The position numbers and the translations under genes were made by a program. This document shows, in pieces, positions 5,464-5,913 of a stretch of DNA of 5,913 nt. The stretch's first letter is position 1; every line of letters begins with the position of its first letter. Source of the DNA: Lentisphaeria bacterium (GTDB taxonomy: Bacteria > Verrucomicrobiota > Lentisphaeria > Victivallales > GWF2-50-93); NCBI GenBank assembly GCA_020056205.1, contig JAGVIF010000425.1, positions 1 through 5,913 of the forward strand, in the 5' to 3' direction. The notes under the pieces are model-generated. The model was not told the origin of the DNA and did no database searches. It saw nothing but the letters and a program-made list of their open reading frames with translations.

Positions 5464-5723
5464 ACAAAGAAAAAATTCCCCCGCGTTACTTCCCCGAGAT
5501 AGATCCTGAACAATGCAAGGGGTGCGGCAAATGCGTTTATTCATGCCCTAAGAAAATTTTGAAGGCCGGCGATAATATCAACAGCTATGGGTTTAGATAC
5601 GTTGTATGCGTGGAGGATTCGTGCGTTGGGTGTGGCAATTGTTTCTATTCATGCCCCGAACCCGGCGCTATAATAATTTATTCTGATGACGGAGAAGACG
5701 AAGGTGAAAAAAGTAGAAAGTAG
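5460..5723 (+). CDS. 2[4Fe-4S] ferredoxin, probable small subunit of a 2-oxoacid:ferredoxin oxidoreductase
   Basis: This 87-residue electron carrier has two CX2CX2CX3CP motifs: C19, C22, C25 and C29, and C55, C58, C61 and C65. Each motif pair binds two cubane clusters. An extra cysteine (C50) precedes the second motif. The opening IDPEQCKGCGKC and the GxxIIIY-like ending of the fold match delta-type subunits (KorD/VorD) of 2-oxoacid:ferredoxin oxidoreductases. That assignment is inference, because the alpha and beta subunits are not seen; a free ferredoxin is the alternative. The C-terminus is an acidic tail (DDGEDEGEKSRK). The gene is translationally coupled to the FHA gene upstream. It ends with TAG, the only amber stop among the recognised genes here, and the same frame stays open to the window edge. 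Confidence 0.88.
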   Translation: MNKEKIPPRYFPEIDPEQCKGCGKCVYSCPKKILKAGDNINSYGFRYVVCVEDSCVGCGNCFYSCPEPGAIIIYSDDGEDEGEKSRK

Positions 5724-5725
5724 AA

Positions 5726-5855
5726 TTTAGCGTCCTACCACGAGCGCTTACGCCTCGGGGTTTTATCAATAAGAAACTGCCTAAGAAAGAGACACGCTAA
5801 AGTCGAAGATCCCGAGCCGCGGGGCCTCGGGGCTGTGAACTCCAACGGCAGTTTC
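5726..5855 (+). ncRNA. Candidate structured RNA or hairpin-repeat element, unrecognised family
   Basis: Within 130 nt there are several complementary pairs. Pair A is TTTAGCGT (5726-5733) with ACGCTAAA (5794-5801), 8 bp. Pair B is GAAACTGCC (5773-5781) with GGCAGTTTC (5847-5855), 9 bp. A and B interleave, so together they would make a pseudoknot. Helix C is 5754-5764 with 5806-5816, 11 bp including two G-U pairs. Hairpin D is CCCGAG (5811-5816) with CTCGGG (5826-5831). C and D use the same strand and exclude each other. A smaller hairpin forms at 5741-5757. Pair B ends directly before AAAGGAG (5856-5862). I matched it to no riboswitch, tmRNA or ribozyme consensus that I know. Confidence 0.4.
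5793..5833 (-). repeat. Inverted, diverged copy of the 365-404 hairpin element
   Basis: Read on the minus strand it matches 365-404 in 35 of 41 columns, including the 12-base block atcttcgacttt and both stem arms. A third related hairpin, with the same GCCTCGGGG arm, lies at 5741-5760; the nine bases gcctcgggg occur at 5752-5760 and 5824-5832. Confidence 0.65.
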
Positions 5856-5913
5856 AAAGGAGAAAGGGAAAATGAACATAGAATTTTAAAACAAAGACAC
5901 GAAAAGATGAGAT
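5856..5913 (+). other. Leader with ribosome-binding site; possible start of a cut-off gene
   Basis: AAAGGAG (5856-5862) stands nine bases before an ATG at 5872 that encodes only MNIEF before TAA (5887-5889). A second ATG at 5907 opens a frame that runs off the window after two codons but has no clear ribosome-binding site. The five-codon ORF could be a leader peptide or chance. The downstream gene cannot be identified from this window. Confidence 0.3.

Noticed and set aside
5683..5689. CTGATGA, the hammerhead ribozyme core sequence, followed by GAAA
   Set aside because: No stem II complementarity lies between them, and the bases encode the acidic tail of the ferredoxin.
5726..5855. tmRNA, SRP RNA, RNase P or a known riboswitch
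   Set aside because: None of the conserved core sequences that I know for these RNAs is present.

Overview
The window carries five confidently recognised protein genes and one well supported accessory gene (ORF6N). It reads as a chromosomal stretch of an uncultured, probably anaerobic, Gram-negative-type bacterium. A secreted family 5 glycosidase, a radical SAM AmrS protein, a small two-cluster ferredoxin and an ORF6N gene set among short interspersed repeats resemble genomes of the PVC/Omnitrophota kind. That placement is inference from gene style; no rRNA or taxonomic marker is present.

Region 1 (1-1352) is accessory DNA around an ORF6N-domain DNA-binding protein (509-1015). It is bracketed by two nearly identical 24-bp direct repeats (122-145 and 1195-1218, 23/24 identical). 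Each contains a purine-rich ribosome-binding-like run, an ATG and the codons for MGCP. Short ATC-type tandem repeats lie at both ends (9-bp period at 7-33, 10-bp period at 1160-1189). A hairpin element at 365-404 recurs in diverged, inverted form at 5793-5833.

Region 2 (1353-2849, +) is a secreted GH5 glycoside hydrolase with both catalytic glutamates. A beta-rich domain of about 120 residues appears to be inserted between them. A possible promoter with a 12-bp palindrome in its spacer and a cluster of five GATC sites lies upstream. A likely intrinsic terminator for this gene lies inside the end of the convergent amrS gene.

Region 3 (2857-4804, -) is serC (phosphoserine aminotransferase, serine biosynthesis) followed by amrS (radical SAM enzyme), overlapping by 26 bp, so probably one transcript.

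Region 4 (4805-5723): a 194-bp divergent intergenic region with overlapping palindromes separates serC from a rightward pair, an FHA-domain phosphothreonine reader and a 2[4Fe-4S] ferredoxin whose start and stop overlap (ATGA). The ferredoxin looks like the small subunit of a 2-oxoacid:ferredoxin oxidoreductase, but no partner subunit follows directly.

Region 5 (5724-5913) has no recognisable gene. It is dense in complementary segments that could form competing helices and a pseudoknot, ending next to a strong ribosome-binding-like sequence. It is the best candidate here for something undescribed: either a structured RNA leader or a REP/BIME-like hairpin repeat, with a related copy upstream of the ORF6N gene.
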